Assembly (NCBI GenBank): GCA_014384025.1
Contig: JACNGQ010000237.1
Location: forward strand, 1 to 51,804
Length of the DNA: 51,804 bases
Reading direction: 5' to 3'
Source of the DNA: Planctomycetota bacterium
GTDB lineage: Bacteria > Planctomycetota > Phycisphaerae > Sedimentisphaerales > Anaerobacaceae
The notes beneath the pieces are model-generated. The model had not been told where the DNA came from. It worked only from the letters and a program-made list of their open reading frames with translations, and did not search any database. Of this stretch, positions 26,915 to 34,840 are shown piece after piece. The position numbers and the translations under genes are program-made. Position 1 is the first letter of the stretch. Each line of letters starts with the position of its first letter.

Positions 26915-26969
26915 GGCGTGTCTGATAACTAAAGCATGGTTTGGAATTTAACAAACACTGGAGTTTGTT

Positions 26970-28463
26970 TTGAGACTAACAAGAATCTTATATGCGATAG
27001 TCACAGTAATCGTGGCAAGCAGTTTATTAATAAGTGGTCTTGCCGAATGGCAGGATTCTGGCGCGGAAGAGGGTTGGCGCTACACCGGTTATGTGCAGCG
27101 GATACCGGTTGTGTCGGTATGCTATATTCTTGGGGCTGTGGGCGTGATTTATCTGGGTTGGTATCAGTTAAGACTGACCAGAGCAGTCATGTCCATAGCC
27201 ACGCTGCTCCAGGACGAAAAATCAGGTGGTACCTATGATGGTAAGAAATTCTTTCCTACGACACACAGGCTGACAAAAATAAACGAATTGTACCAGGCTC
27301 TTAGTAAACATTTTGCCTGCTGTACTTCTCGTATTACTGAGTATGAAAAGAAAATAAGGGATTTGCAGGTAAAGAATCAACTGTCAAAAAGACGGGGTGA
27401 AAACACCGAGGCAATAATATACAGCATTCGTGACGCTGTTATTGTTATTGATGAGTCTGACAGACTATTGATGGCAAATGAGGCGGCTGGCCGGCTCTTC
27501 AATTTTGATTATAACAGTTCACAGCTAAAACCTGTAAGCGAACTGATCGGGCCTGACCAGAGTGAATTTACGGATTTTCTAAGCCACAACAGACAAAGGA
27601 AGGGACAGGCAACAAGAAAAGAGATCGAAATTTCAAAAGAAGGACCGCCCAAAATTTTTGACTGCATTGTTTCATGTGTTTACGAACAGGACAGGCAGGT
27701 ATGCGGGGCTGTAGCGGTGCTGCATGATATTACACGAGAAAAGCAAATTCAGCAGATGAAAAATGATTTCGTAAGTCATGTCTCACATGAACTCAAGACT
27801 CCTCTTGCTTCCATCACAGCCTTTACGGAAATGCTTGCTGATGGTGAAGCTAATGATGAAAAGACGCGAAAAGAATTTTATTCCGTAATTCAAAGTCAGG
27901 CCCAAAGATTGAATCGATTGATTGAAGATATTCTGAATTGTTCACGAATAGAATCCGGTCTAATAAAAGTAAATAAGGAGACGGCCAGCTTGACGATGCT
28001 CATAGAAGAACAGTTGAAAATGATAAAAGGTTATGCTGAAGAAAAGAAAGTAGAGGTCATTGGGCAAAAGCCCATTATTTACGACCAGGTGGACGTTGAC
28101 AAGGATATGATTCAAGAGGTTATTGTTAATCTGCTAAGTAATGCCGTGAAATATACGCCATCTGGGGGTTCAGTGAAGATTGAAACCGAAGTTGACGAAA
28201 ATGCGGCTCTGGTTCGGGTCAGGGTCACTGATACAGGAGTTGGTATCCCCGAGGATGACATAGAATATGTTTTTGATAAATTTTACAGAGTTGGTGCAAA
28301 TAACAAGCAGGCAGAAGGTACAGGTCTGGGACTTAACCTTGTGAAGCAAATAATTGAGAAGGTTCACAACGGCCGAGTATTCGTTATGAGCAAGGTCGGT
28401 GTTGGGAGCACTTTTGGCTTTGAATTACCTCTGACGACAAGGCAGGCAGTCAGAGCCGTATAA
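26970..28463 (+). CDS. Membrane sensor histidine kinase (PAS, HisKA, HATPase)
   Basis: Two transmembrane helices (about 5-22 and 45-63) are followed by a coiled-coil linker and a PAS domain (about 145-260, RDAVIVIDESDRLLMANEAAGRLF). Next is HisKA with the phosphorylation site H273 in VSHVSHELKTPLAS, and a complete HATPase domain (NLLSNAVKYTP N-box, VTDTGVGIPEDD, EGTGLGLNLV). The start is a TTG at 26970, supported by GGAG nine bases upstream; no in-frame ATG lies near the first helix. A six-pair hairpin AGCGTC/GACGCT (28485-28501) separates it from the receiver gene next door, its likely partner. Confidence 0.9.
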   Translation: MRLTRILYAIVTVIVASSLLISGLAEWQDSGAEEGWRYTGYVQRIPVVSVCYILGAVGVIYLGWYQLRLTRAVMSIATLLQDEKSGGTYDGKKFFPTTHRLTKINELYQALSKHFACCTSRITEYEKKIRDLQVKNQLSKRRGENTEAIIYSIRDAVIVIDESDRLLMANEAAGRLFNFDYNSSQLKPVSELIGPDQSEFTDFLSHNRQRKGQATRKEIEISKEGPPKIFDCIVSCVYEQDRQVCGAVAVLHDITREKQIQQMKNDFVSHVSHELKTPLASITAFTEMLADGEANDEKTRKEFYSVIQSQAQRLNRLIEDILNCSRIESGLIKVNKETASLTMLIEEQLKMIKGYAEEKKVEVIGQKPIIYDQVDVDKDMIQEVIVNLLSNAVKYTPSGGSVKIETEVDENAALVRVRVTDTGVGIPEDDIEYVFDKFYRVGANNKQAEGTGLGLNLVKQIIEKVHNGRVFVMSKVGVGSTFGFELPLTTRQAVRAV

Positions 28464-28537
28464 TAAGGTGTAAACAAAAAATTAAGCGTCCATTCGACGC
28501 TGCAAGCTATGAATTAATCTTTTGAGGAGGCAAGATC

Positions 28538-28930
28538 ATGACAGGCAAGAGAGTTTTAGTCGTGGATGATGAAATACACATCGTTCATGTGGTAGCGATA
28601 AAACTTCGTAACAATGGTTATGAGGTCATATCAGCTGATAATGGTGCCGAGGCCTTTGAGCTGGCTTGCGAAGAGAAACCGGACATTATTGTCACGGATT
28701 ATCAAATGCCGGTTATGTCAGGGCTGGAACTTGTGGAGAAGCTTCGGCAAGGTGATGATACCAAGGATATACCCGTAATTATGTTAACTGCCAGAAGCTT
28801 TGCTATCACGAAAGAGCAGCAGGAAGATTTACGAATATCAAGTTGTTTGAGCAAGCCATTCAGTCCAAAGGAGTTGTTGGGAAATATCGAAGATGTTTTG
28901 TACCAGAAGCAAGTAATGGTAAGCAATTGA
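28538..28930 (+). CDS. Single-domain response regulator (CheY-like)
   Basis: This is a stand-alone receiver domain of 130 residues. Acidic pair D10-D11, phosphoacceptor D54 (IIVTDYQMPVMSG), switch Thr in MLTAR and Lys in LSKPF are all present. There is no output domain, so it should act by protein contact. A very strong GAGGAGG site precedes the ATG. It follows the histidine kinase by 74 bases and precedes the HD-GYP protein by 52, so it probably relays the kinase signal to that enzyme or to the secretion ATPase. Confidence 0.92.
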   Translation: MTGKRVLVVDDEIHIVHVVAIKLRNNGYEVISADNGAEAFELACEEKPDIIVTDYQMPVMSGLELVEKLRQGDDTKDIPVIMLTARSFAITKEQQEDLRISSCLSKPFSPKELLGNIEDVLYQKQVMVSN

Positions 28931-28982
28931 CGGTTTACGAAAAGCATTAAAATAATTGACATGAAATAATCGATAGGGAGCT

Positions 28983-30695
28983 ATGCTGGATACGGTAAGG
29001 AAAACCTTAAGTTTGTCACAACGACGCCAGTTTGAGAGCTTCGGGGCTAAGATAAATAAGTTCGGCTTTAATTTTGCAGTTTGCAATAACGCCGATGAAG
29101 TTGTCTTATTGTGTGAAGGCGGTAAATATAAAAGTAACCCTGAACAATTAAGCAAACTAAGTCGGCAGGCTTTATGCCGACTCAGCGAAAAAAGTGGTTC
29201 TGATGAGACCGACATGCCGGTTTGGAGATTTGGTGATACGAATATTGTTTTGGCTGTTGTTCTGAAATCTGCTCGCCTCAGTAACAAAGACGGAGAAGTT
29301 TCAGGAACAGCTTTGATTGACCTGGGTGATAAATCTCTATGTCCAGCTTCTGTCCCGCCAAACGATACAAACTGTGTAAATCCGGTTCAGATGGACAGCA
29401 ACTATTTAGCGGAAATGCTTGAGCTTTTAGTAGAGAAATTTCAAGCTGAGACAAAAGCAGAAAAACAGATTGAAATGGTCGGTACAGAGCTGTCGCAGAC
29501 ATATGAGGAGCTGGTATTGCTTCACAAGCTCAGTACAAATATGAAGGTTACCGAATCGGATGCCAACTTTCTACAGATGGCTTGTGACAGCTTAACTGAA
29601 ATTGTTTGTGTTGAAGGCATTGCAATATTGCTGGAAAAGACCATCGATGACAAGCAACAGTTGGTTGTGGCAGCCGGCTCAGGTCTTATAGATATTGATG
29701 AACAAACGGCGGCTATTTTACATAGTGGATTGATGGATGAAATAAACAGCGGGAAAGAAGCGCTTCTGGACAGCGAGGTCGATTCCGCATTTAAATATGA
29801 ATGGCCTGACAATATAAATAATATTATTGCAGTACCTTTATGCGGTAAGGAGAAAACAGAATCCGGCATTACAGGCAAAAACGAGAATAGTAACTGCATG
29901 ATGGGGTTGATGGTTGCGATAAACAGAATAGGAAAACAGGATTTTGACAGCACCGATATAAAATTATTTAATTCGGTGGCTGGAGGATGTGCCGTTTTTA
30001 TCGAGAACGGCGAACTCTTTAAAGACCTCAAAGAATTATTCATTGGCTCACTGAAAGCACTGACAAGTAGTATTGATGCAAAAGACAAGTACACACACGG
30101 TCATTCTGAAAGAGTTGCTTTTATTTCACGATGGATTGCGGAGAAGCTATCGGAGCGGGAGCAATTGGATGAAGAGCAAATACACATGGTTTATTTGGCT
30201 GGATTGCTGCACGATATAGGAAAGATAGGTATAGAAGAAGTGGTATTGCGAAAGAAAGGTAAGCTGACTGAGCAGGAATTCAACCGTATTAAGCAACATC
30301 CGTCGATAGGTGCGGGTATTTTACATGAAATAAAACAAATGCGTGATATTATCCCGGGTGTATTATCTCATCACGAGCGAGTTGACGGCAGGGGATATCC
30401 GGATGGCTTGGTTGGTGAGCAGATACCGCTGACGGGTAGAATTGTCGGATTGGCGGACAGTTTCGATGCAATGACATCAAAGCGAACTTATCGTGATGCA
30501 ATGACTGTAGAGCATGCACTTGAGGAAATAGGAAAAGGATTGGGAACACAATTTGATGAAAAACTAGGCAGGATATTTCTCGACAGTGATGTCGGGCTGC
30601 TCTGGGACATTATTCAGAATGGTTTTAACAATATTTACCAAAACGGCGACTCTGTGGAATATGGTGCCGCGGCTGTGGGAACGCTAATCGGATGA
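28983..30695 (+). CDS. HD-GYP c-di-GMP phosphodiesterase with GAF-like sensor
   Basis: Residues 1-130 form an unrecognised domain. A helical linker, a GAF-like domain (about 180-345) and a complete HD-GYP domain (about 360-545) follow. The HD-GYP motifs are intact: HGHSERVAF, LAGLLHDIGK with H410-D411, KQHPSIGAGIL, and H463-HERVDGRGYP. It should hydrolyse cyclic di-GMP in the cytoplasm. It lacks a receiver domain of its own, which fits a separate receiver just upstream. Its stop codon overlaps the STAS gene start (ATGA), so the two are coupled. Its place inside the secretion locus suggests local control of c-di-GMP near the pilus ATPase. Confidence 0.93.
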   Translation: MLDTVRKTLSLSQRRQFESFGAKINKFGFNFAVCNNADEVVLLCEGGKYKSNPEQLSKLSRQALCRLSEKSGSDETDMPVWRFGDTNIVLAVVLKSARLSNKDGEVSGTALIDLGDKSLCPASVPPNDTNCVNPVQMDSNYLAEMLELLVEKFQAETKAEKQIEMVGTELSQTYEELVLLHKLSTNMKVTESDANFLQMACDSLTEIVCVEGIAILLEKTIDDKQQLVVAAGSGLIDIDEQTAAILHSGLMDEINSGKEALLDSEVDSAFKYEWPDNINNIIAVPLCGKEKTESGITGKNENSNCMMGLMVAINRIGKQDFDSTDIKLFNSVAGGCAVFIENGELFKDLKELFIGSLKALTSSIDAKDKYTHGHSERVAFISRWIAEKLSEREQLDEEQIHMVYLAGLLHDIGKIGIEEVVLRKKGKLTEQEFNRIKQHPSIGAGILHEIKQMRDIIPGVLSHHERVDGRGYPDGLVGEQIPLTGRIVGLADSFDAMTSKRTYRDAMTVEHALEEIGKGLGTQFDEKLGRIFLDSDVGLLWDIIQNGFNNIYQNGDSVEYGAAAVGTLIG

Positions 30696-31027
30696 AAATT
30701 AAAATACAAGATTATAACGAGGTAACGGTTGTTGAGCTGCAGGGTGAACTGGATGGCGATGATGTCGAGTTCTTCCAAAGTACTATTACTGATATAATCT
30801 CAAGATGCAAAGTCGGTGTGGTGCTGGATATGAGCGGCTTGGGATTTGTTGATGGTGAAGGATTGGAACAGTTGTTGTGGGCGAGAGACTATTGTAGTCA
30901 GAACAAATGTGAGCTTCGATTAGCAGGACTTGATGAAAATTGCATGAGAATTCTTGAAATTACTCGGCTCGAAAAAGAATTTAACCACTATGTGGAACTT
31001 GCGGAGGCGGTAAAGAGTTTTGTGTAG
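30692..31027 (+). CDS. STAS-domain protein (anti-sigma-factor-antagonist fold) without phospho-Ser
   Basis: This single STAS domain has 111 residues. The usual loop is D-S-S-G, with the first Ser phosphorylated by an anti-sigma kinase. Here it is D54-G55-E56-G57 (GFVDGEGLEQLL), so the phosphorylated Ser is Gly. It therefore cannot be switched in the classic SpoIIAA manner. No anti-sigma kinase or PP2C phosphatase is near. It is translationally coupled to the HD-GYP gene and probably serves as a protein-interaction module for it or for the kinase. Confidence 0.88.
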   Translation: MKIKIQDYNEVTVVELQGELDGDDVEFFQSTITDIISRCKVGVVLDMSGLGFVDGEGLEQLLWARDYCSQNKCELRLAGLDENCMRILEITRLEKEFNHYVELAEAVKSFV

Positions 31028-31084
31028 AAAATACATGCCTTCTCTGGTCTGTATTAACGGGGCTTTAAAGAATTAGGAAAAGCT

Positions 31085-32803
31085 ATGAGTCAAATAGCTG
31101 TGGAAAATAAAATGCAGCTTGGGCAGTTACTTCTAGCACGTGGCGTTGTAACTGATGAGCAAATTGAACAGGCACTGGCTGAACAGAAAGAAAAAGGCCA
31201 TCGTAAGCTGCTCGGTGAGCTTTTGGTGGAGATGGGCTATTGTACGGAGAATCAGATAGCCTCGGCACTGGCAGAGGGCTATGGTGTTCCGTATGCTCAG
31301 GTTGGTCCTAAAATATGCGACACAAAAGCCATTGAGATTTTACCGAGAGAATTTCTCGAAGAATATGTAGTCCTACCGCTGTTTAAGGTTCATGATGTTC
31401 TAACTGTAGCTGTTAGTGAACCGACAAACGTATTTTTAATAGATGAAATAGAGCGGATAAGCGGTTGTAAAGTTCAGATAGTATGTTCAACAAGTAAGGA
31501 TATAAAGGCCACTCTGCAGACATATTTGCCGGCTGCCAATGTCTTTGTCATTGACGACATAATCGATGACGAAGGGCTGGAAGATTTTACTTTGATAGAA
31601 AATATTACGCAGGATATAAGCGACCTTGAGGAGGTGGCCGGACAATCACCTGTCGTAAAGCTGGTTAATTATCTACTGTATAACGCCGTGCGGGAAAATG
31701 CCAGTGACATTCATATAGAGCCGGATGATAAGAAACTCCGGGTTCGCTACAGAGTCGATGGTAGGCTGTATGAGAAGATATGTCCACCTTATCAGATGCA
31801 AGCGGCGATAGTTTCACGCGTTAAAATTATGGCAGAGCTGGACATTGCTCAGAGACGGCTGCCTCAGGACGGGGGTATCCATGTTTTAGTAGAAGGCAGG
31901 CCGATCGATTTACGGGTATCGGTTATGCCAGGCAACTTTGGCGAAAAAGTAGTGATTAGAATTATCGACCCGCAGAAGATTCTTTTCAGTCTTGAGTCAC
32001 TTGGATTTACTTATGGAAATCTCAAGTTGTTCAGGAAGGTAATACAATCTCCAAACGGTATAGTTTTGGTAACAGGACCGACCGGATCAGGCAAAAATAC
32101 TACTCTTTATGCGGCGCTTGTTGAGTTAAACAGTGAAGAGGTGAACATCTGCACGGTGGAAGACCCGGTGGAGTGCAATATTGAGGGAATAAATCAATTC
32201 CAGGTAAGCGAAGGGGCGGGTTTTGAATTTTCAACAGCCCTGAGAAGTTTATTAAGACAGGACCCGGATGTAGTTATGGTTGGCGAAATTCGTGATAAAA
32301 CTACAGCTAATATCGCCGTACAGGCGGCGCTGACAGGCCATCTGGTTCTATCGACTCTGCATACGAATGACGCTCCCGGAGCTGTAACTCGTTTGCTGGA
32401 TTTGGGTGTTGCGCCTTACCTTTTAAGTGCTTCACTTATTGCAGTCTTGGCCCAGCGACTTGTCCGGAAAATATGTCCGAATTGTAAGACGGAGTACGAA
32501 CCGCCTACAAGTATAAGGAAGGTTGTTGAAAAATCAGGCATAGAAACTACGGAATATTATCGCGGTGTAGGATGCAAGAAATGCCGAAACACCGGCCATG
32601 TTGGTCGAATTGCCGTTCACGAGCTTTTTGTCCCGAATGAGGAAATTCTGGAAATGATTAATGAGCGGCAGAGCTTAAAAAAACTAAGAGCAAAGGCGAT
32701 TGAAAATGGAATGGTATGCTTGCAATCTGATGGAATCGAAAAGGTAAAGGCTGGGATTATTTCTATTGAGGAAGTATTGAGAACAGCACAAACAGAAATA
32801 TGA
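31085..32803 (+). CDS. Secretion/pilus assembly ATPase (GspE/PilB) with MshEN-like N-terminus
   Basis: This is the hexameric ATPase that drives pseudopilus assembly. Residues about 10-60 contain two LG-x2-L-x3-G repeats (QLGQLLLARGVVTDEQ and LLGELLVEMGYCTENQ), the arrangement of the c-di-GMP-binding MshEN domain; c-di-GMP binding is inferred. The ATPase core has Walker A at about 331-339, Asp box VMVGEIRDKTTA, His box LSTLHTNDAPGA, and a zinc site CPNC...CKKC near 460-500. In Walker A the residue after K337 is Asn338 rather than Ser/Thr (GPTGSGKN), which is odd for an active ATPase. AGGAAA precedes the ATG. 48 bases separate it from gspF. Confidence 0.92.
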   Translation: MSQIAVENKMQLGQLLLARGVVTDEQIEQALAEQKEKGHRKLLGELLVEMGYCTENQIASALAEGYGVPYAQVGPKICDTKAIEILPREFLEEYVVLPLFKVHDVLTVAVSEPTNVFLIDEIERISGCKVQIVCSTSKDIKATLQTYLPAANVFVIDDIIDDEGLEDFTLIENITQDISDLEEVAGQSPVVKLVNYLLYNAVRENASDIHIEPDDKKLRVRYRVDGRLYEKICPPYQMQAAIVSRVKIMAELDIAQRRLPQDGGIHVLVEGRPIDLRVSVMPGNFGEKVVIRIIDPQKILFSLESLGFTYGNLKLFRKVIQSPNGIVLVTGPTGSGKNTTLYAALVELNSEEVNICTVEDPVECNIEGINQFQVSEGAGFEFSTALRSLLRQDPDVVMVGEIRDKTTANIAVQAALTGHLVLSTLHTNDAPGAVTRLLDLGVAPYLLSASLIAVLAQRLVRKICPNCKTEYEPPTSIRKVVEKSGIETTEYYRGVGCKKCRNTGHVGRIAVHELFVPNEEILEMINERQSLKKLRAKAIENGMVCLQSDGIEKVKAGIISIEEVLRTAQTEI

Positions 32804-32851
32804 TCCTCTTTGCTATGTATAATACTATATATAATGCTGGATAAATAATAA

Positions 32852-34117
32852 ATGATCGCTTCGGAAACAAAATTTACAGATGAGCTTGATTCTCAAGAGA
32901 AAGGTCAGGAATTACCTCCACTTGGAAACAAGCAGGGACAAGATAGAATCGGTTCCGGTAAATATAGCGATACCGAAACCGATTCAAGTTCCTATTCACA
33001 AAGAGATTATGGTCCAGTCCTCGAACAAGATGAATTGCCGGTACATCTTCAACTGTGTAAATCAAAAGTTAAGCCAGCGGAGCTTATACTATTCACAACA
33101 CAGTTATCAGTGATGCTTGATAGCGGAGTAGTACTTAGCGATGCTCTTGATGCTATTGCAGAGCAGGCTGAATATGGAACGTTTAAGATGGTGATTATAG
33201 ATGTAGCCGAAACTGTCAAAAATGGAGATGATTTTTCGAGGGCATTAGCTGAATACCCGAAGATTTTTAATAAAATGTTTATTAGTATGGTAAAAGCATC
33301 GGAAGCGTCAGGCAGAATGGCAGAAATGCTTAATGTGCTCAGCGGTTATCTGAATTTCGAATCTGAAACACGTAAACGCATCAAAGGTGCACTTACATAT
33401 CCATTTATCATGGCGTTAATGGCAGTGGCGGCCACAGGGACGTTGATGTTTTTTGTATTACCGAGGTTTATGAGAATTTATGAATCCAAGGGGGCGGCGC
33501 TGCCGAAAATTACTCAGGTTGTAGTTGGTTTCAGTAGATTTATAGGCGATTTTCAATCGATGACAATATTTCTGACAGGACTGATATTGACGTCAGTGGG
33601 ATTATATTACTTCTCAGGAACTTTAACCGGTCGAAGAGTAATTGATTTCATCAAAATTCGAACACCTGTATTGGGCACAATGTTTATTGATACGATAGTA
33701 ACTCGAAGTATGCGTATTATGGCAACAATGCTCAACACGGGGGTGAACCTGATGGATTCGATAGTGGTGATTCAGGGCTCCTGTGACAATTACTATTTTA
33801 GACAACTTTGGACCGGAGTGAATGATAAAATTCGGGATGGTTACCAGTTATCAGAGTCCATTATGATTTCGCCGAGCAGTCAATTAATGGCGCCTGGAAT
33901 TATTCAAATGCTCAAAGCAGGGGAAAAAAGCGGCAAACTCGGTGAAGTCTGCGATAAAATATCGGTCTTTTATGAGAAAAAACTAGAATCTTCAATCAGG
34001 AACGTTATGGCACTGATAGAGCCGATAATGATAACGATCTTAGGCTGTGTTATTGGAACTATTGCCATTGCATTGTTATTGCCGGTTTTCAGGATATCAA
34101 ACGTCATTGCACATTAA
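32852..34117 (+). CDS. Inner-membrane platform protein (GspF/PilC)
   Basis: This is the polytopic membrane protein at the base of the machine, which contacts the ATPase. It has two T2SSF repeats: ILFTTQLSVMLDSGVVLSDALDAI (about 78) and MRIMATMLNTGVNLMDSIVVIQ (about 290), each followed by a membrane region; three helices are predicted near 184, 235 and 396. The N-terminus has about 65 extra polar residues, longer than usual, with no alternative start between. The Shine-Dalgarno is weak. It is the last gene of the locus, followed by a terminator. Confidence 0.92.
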   Translation: MIASETKFTDELDSQEKGQELPPLGNKQGQDRIGSGKYSDTETDSSSYSQRDYGPVLEQDELPVHLQLCKSKVKPAELILFTTQLSVMLDSGVVLSDALDAIAEQAEYGTFKMVIIDVAETVKNGDDFSRALAEYPKIFNKMFISMVKASEASGRMAEMLNVLSGYLNFESETRKRIKGALTYPFIMALMAVAATGTLMFFVLPRFMRIYESKGAALPKITQVVVGFSRFIGDFQSMTIFLTGLILTSVGLYYFSGTLTGRRVIDFIKIRTPVLGTMFIDTIVTRSMRIMATMLNTGVNLMDSIVVIQGSCDNYYFRQLWTGVNDKIRDGYQLSESIMISPSSQLMAPGIIQMLKAGEKSGKLGEVCDKISVFYEKKLESSIRNVMALIEPIMITILGCVIGTIAIALLLPVFRISNVIAH

Positions 34118-34402
34118 AGCCAAAAACACAGAGTTTATAACAATTGATTCAGTATAAGCTCTTTTTATTCACCTTGTAATTGATGATGCATGCCTCATAA
34201 CACCTTGTCAATACTGCGCTTAACGTCGCGATATTGCTTAGGGGACATATCTGAGTTAGTTAATATCTTTTAGATATATTTCCCTAAAGGTGCAACTGAT
34301 TTCTTCCGATAAAGTGAAAACGTTGGGGTGGTTTATGATGTGTCATTATGCGGTGTTATAACAAATGCAAGCCTTTTTTTAAGTCTAAGGATATTGGTAA
34401 AT
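34118..34402 (+). promoter_or_regulatory. Spacer between secretion locus and chemosensory module
   Basis: The stretch holds the terminator of the secretion locus (34130-34167) and then about 230 bases that must carry the promoter of the receiver/CheA module. I could not identify confident boxes. Confidence 0.35.
34130..34167 (+). terminator. Intrinsic terminator of the secretion/pilus locus
   Basis: AGAGTTTATA (34130-34139) pairs with TATAAGCTCT (34153-34162), ten pairs with one T-G, around a 13-base loop, followed by TTTTATT. It lies 13 bases after the gspF stop codon. Confidence 0.8.
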
Positions 34403-34840
34403 ATGAATGAGCAAATAAACCAAAAGATTAAGTCTTTTTCAGATGAAAAAAACAAATCTGTTTCAGATCTGAATCTCAAAGCATTGGTTGTTGAGGATTT
34501 CGAGACAATGCGAAACATTATCGCTAAGGTCCTCGACAGTCTTAATATCAAGATAACCGAAGCTGTCAATGGTATCGAGGCACTTAAAGTTCTTGATGCT
34601 GAACCGGTGGATATAGTTTTGACCGATCTGGTCATGCCGGAGATGGACGGCTTTGAGTTGTGTGAAGAAATTCGTCGCAGACCGAATATCCGCCATTTAC
34701 CGGTCATTGTCATTTCCACACACCGTGATGCCAAATATGTTGTACAGGCGCTGCGTTGTGGAGCTGATGACTATTTAACGAAACCATTTACCGCTGCTTT
34801 TGCTGAGCGAATTATTGAAAGGGTTTTGAGCAATGTCTGA
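34403..34840 (+). CDS. CheY-like response regulator of the chemosensory module
   Basis: This receiver domain comes after a polar N-terminal extension of about 25 residues. Phosphorylation residues are canonical: E-D pair in VVEDFE, phosphoacceptor Asp in VLTDLVMPEMDG, switch Ser in VIVIST, Lys in LTKPF. I start it at the ATG at 34403 (145 residues), which has AAGGAT upstream, rather than at an in-frame GTG at 34328, which has no ribosome site and adds a hydrophobic stretch unlike the family. It overlaps the CheA-like gene by eight bases, so it is the likely direct phosphate acceptor of that kinase. Confidence 0.9.
   Translation: MNEQINQKIKSFSDEKNKSVSDLNLKALVVEDFETMRNIIAKVLDSLNIKITEAVNGIEALKVLDAEPVDIVLTDLVMPEMDGFELCEEIRRRPNIRHLPVIVISTHRDAKYVVQALRCGADDYLTKPFTAAFAERIIERVLSNV

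Noticed and set aside
34328-34402. N-terminal extension of the CheY-like protein from a GTG
   Set aside because: No ribosome site and an unlikely hydrophobic stretch; the ATG at 34403 follows AAGGAT.
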